A stretch of DNA of 6,763 nt, taken from assembly GCA_003506895.1 (NCBI GenBank), contig DNXO01000025.1:4670-11432 (forward strand), given 5' to 3'. A program made the translations under genes and the position numbers. Of this stretch, positions 5,653-6,763 are shown one piece after another. Position 1 is the stretch's first letter; each line of letters begins with the position of its first letter. Origin of the DNA: Acetobacteraceae bacterium. Its GTDB lineage: Bacteria; Pseudomonadota; Alphaproteobacteria; Acetobacterales; Acetobacteraceae. Under the pieces are notes generated by a model, which saw only the letters and a list, made by a program, of their open reading frames with translations, did no database searches and was not told the origin of the DNA.

Positions 5653-5682
5653 GCGCGCGGCCGCCCCACCAACCCCGCGCGC
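5653..5682. repeat. Hairpin 2: perfect 8-bp GC stem
   Basis: GCGCGCGG (5653-5660) pairs perfectly with CCGCGCGC (5675-5682) around a 14-nt loop. It sits exactly between hairpins 1 and 3, ending where hairpin 3 begins. Confidence 0.7.
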
Positions 5683-5712
5683 ATACCAGTCGGCCCTTTG
5701 GGCCGCTGGTAT
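5683..5712. repeat. Hairpin 3: 13-bp stem with one bulged T and TTT loop
   Basis: ATACCAG (5683-5689), one bulged T (5690) and CGGCCC (5691-5696) fold onto GGGCCG (5700-5705) and CTGGTAT (5706-5712) with loop TTT. On the minus strand it lies 78 nt past the membrane-protein stop and could act as a 3' stem for that transcript, although no T-run follows. Confidence 0.85.
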
Positions 5713-5789
5713 TAGCGGCCGACTGAACCGGCCATTATCCGCTTGCCAGTCATGAAGGGGATCAGGCCTGTTCTGGTCATTAAGGGACT

Positions 5790-6137
5790 TCAGTCGCGGG
5801 ACGTTGTGGTGATCGACCGAGCCAACAGCACTGTCAGCACAAGATGCAGAACAACGGCCGGCCAAAGAAGGAAACCAGTCAAACCACCTGCAAGCCCGAC
5901 ATAGCCGAGATACAAGGTGACGCCCGCGCTATAGATCAACATACCGGCCACCGGCGGGCCCGGCCAGCACGCGACGCCTAATGCAATCAGGGCGATGCCG
6001 GCGACGCGCCCGGCCAGTATGCCGGTACCGGTTAGTCCCTCGCCGAACAACAGCCACCCAACGAACCACGGAGCCAACAGCAACGCCAGTCCGGTCATTG
6101 CCTCCGCGACCGCCGCGAAAAGGAGCACCTTTTTCAT
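5790..6137 (-). CDS. Small four-helix inner-membrane protein, uncharacterised
   Basis: The 115-residue product begins MKKVLLFAAVAEAMTGLALL and is almost entirely hydrophobic. Likely membrane segments are about 4-31 (perhaps one long or kinked helix), 38-57, 61-82 and 86-107. It ends in a short polar tail, SITTTSRD. WPGPP (58-62) forms a tight turn between helices 2 and 3. I recognise no catalytic or transport motif and know similar proteins only as hypothetical membrane proteins. The start ATG 6137 gives the expected Lys-Lys then hydrophobic N-terminus, but no Shine-Dalgarno precedes it. It lies 66 nt after the sulfatase gene on the same strand and may be translated from a shared transcript. 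Hairpins in the palindrome cluster lie downstream. Confidence 0.8.
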   Translation of the reverse strand: MKKVLLFAAVAEAMTGLALLLAPWFVGWLLFGEGLTGTGILAGRVAGIALIALGVACWPGPPVAGMLIYSAGVTLYLGYVGLAGGLTGFLLWPAVVLHLVLTVLLARSITTTSRD

Positions 6138-6203
6138 GTTACATTGGGACCCAGTGCTTCCCTCTCGCGGTCCGGTCGTCCAGGGATGTTACGGTTTCGC
6201 TCC

Positions 6204-6763
6204 TCACAGTCCCGGATCGAGATCGAAGGTCAGCTTGTTAAGCTTGCCAGTGAACTTGAACGGCACATCGTAGCGATACTCCAGGAGCGCCAATGGCGTG
6301 CCGGTGTCCTGCCCGACGTCGAAGGCTTCGTCTTCAGGAAAGGTGATCGGAGTGGTGTGGTCCATTGAATTCCTGGCCACTTCCTGACCGTCCACATACA
6401 GCACGCCAGTGCCGCCCTTGCCCAAACCGGGACCATCCGGCTTGAAGTCGAACTTGATGGTGTGTTTGCCCGCTGCCAACTCAGGCCCCTCCCATAGGGT
6501 GCGTTTGAGGTCGAGCAGATTGTACAGGAACACCACCCTGCCACGATTAACGCCAAATTCGCCTTTGCTCAGGAACAGGCCGTAGCCACCGAAGCGCCCG
6601 CCCTGGGTAACGATCATGCCTTCTGCTCCGCCGTCGGGGATGTCGACCTCGGCCGTGATTGTGTAGGACCTGTTGAGAATGCTTGGCGCGCCGCTCGCCG
6701 GCACGCCGGCCAGTTCACCCGAATAGTTAAAGACCTTCCGTCCCGCCGTCAGGCTCGGGCGCG
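6204..6763 (-). CDS. Arylsulfatase-type sulfatase, C-terminal part (gene runs off the right edge)
   Basis: The frame is open to the window edge with no stop, giving 185 visible residues up to TGA 6206-6204; the GTG at 6704 is an internal Val. The sequence matches the C-terminal region of bacterial arylsulfatases: RPSLTAGRKVFNYSGEL, SILNRSYTITAEVDIP, GGAEGMIVTQGGRFGGYGLF, VVFLYNLLDLKRTLWEGPEL, AGKHTIKFDF, GKGGTGVLYVDGQEVA, FDVGQDTGTPLA and YDVPFKFTGKLNKLTFDL. These enzymes hydrolyse sulfate esters with a formylglycine made from the Cys or Ser of a CxPxR-type motif. That motif, the metal site and any signal peptide lie outside the window, so activity and location cannot be judged. The subfamily is inferred from the C-terminal beta-rich domain alone. 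The membrane-protein gene follows after 66 nt. Confidence 0.85.
   Translation of the reverse strand, partial: RPSLTAGRKVFNYSGELAGVPASGAPSILNRSYTITAEVDIPDGGAEGMIVTQGGRFGGYGLFLSKGEFGVNRGRVVFLYNLLDLKRTLWEGPELAAGKHTIKFDFKPDGPGLGKGGTGVLYVDGQEVARNSMDHTTPITFPEDEAFDVGQDTGTPLALLEYRYDVPFKFTGKLNKLTFDLDPGL

Larger units (their letters stand above)
5582..5725. repeat. Cluster of palindromes with ATACCAG/CTGGTAT arms (REP- or MITE-like)
   Basis: About 144 bp contain three adjacent stems and several spare half-sites. GGTAT-T-ATACC (5582-5592) is a small palindrome leading into the first large hairpin (5588-5640). A GC-rich stem (5653-5682) and a third hairpin (5683-5712) follow, then an orphan arm GGCCGACTG (5717-5725). 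The first and third hairpins begin with ATACCAG and end with CTGGTAT, so they look like copies of one element. The position is intergenic. A dispersed genomic repeat is the likeliest explanation; REP, MITE or a multi-stem 3' end are alternatives. Confidence 0.65.

Noticed and set aside
5582..5725. A CRISPR array
   Set aside because: There are only two or three imperfect palindromic units in inverted arms with no regular spacers and no cas genes in the window.
5342..5865. Frames across the palindrome cluster (plus 5342-5755, minus 5865-5512)
   Set aside because: They read straight through the hairpins, match no family, and the minus one overlaps the end of the membrane-protein gene in another frame.

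Overview
The window is GC-rich and codes on both strands. It looks like an alphaproteobacterial chromosome, probably Rhodospirillales and perhaps Acetobacteraceae. The clues are the gluconate-5-dehydrogenase-type reductase, the style of the repeat-rich type I secretion protein, and a GTTC-N7-GTTC motif of the kind alphaproteobacterial LexA binds. The genus cannot be fixed from the sequence.

Layout, left to right. (1) Positions 1-1586 (+) hold the 3' part of a secreted multidomain protein: two pairs of duplicated aromatic-rich domains joined by Thr-Pro linkers, then a Gly/Ser/Thr-rich beta region and a C-terminal type I secretion target domain. Two perfect hairpins follow (1590-1624 and 1669-1692). 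(2) On the minus strand, a periplasmic chalcone-isomerase-like protein (2927-2355) is followed 43 nt later by rlmH (2311-1835), a 23S rRNA pseudouridine methyltransferase with a TTG start; the two probably form an operon. (3) Diverging from these across 74 bp is a plus-strand pair: a gluconate-5-dehydrogenase-like SDR (3002-3757), possibly leaderless, and a pirin-family dioxygenase (3821-4522). (4) Convergent with pirin, overlapping it by 50 bp, is an unrecognised gene (5138-4473). Its promoter region carries a canonical-looking alphaproteobacterial SOS box. (5) Positions 5139-5789 hold no convincing gene. The right part of this gap contains a compact cluster of palindromes with ATACCAG/CTGGTAT arms, apparently a REP-like or MITE-like repeat. 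(6) On the minus strand, the 3' part of an arylsulfatase-type sulfatase gene enters from the right edge (6763-6204) and is followed by a small four-helix membrane protein (6137-5790).

Most genes are ordinary. The items most worth a second look are the putative LexA-controlled gene of unknown function, the ATACCAG palindrome cluster with mutually exclusive pairings, and the recently duplicated domains of the secreted protein. I did not find a clear multi-gene novel system.
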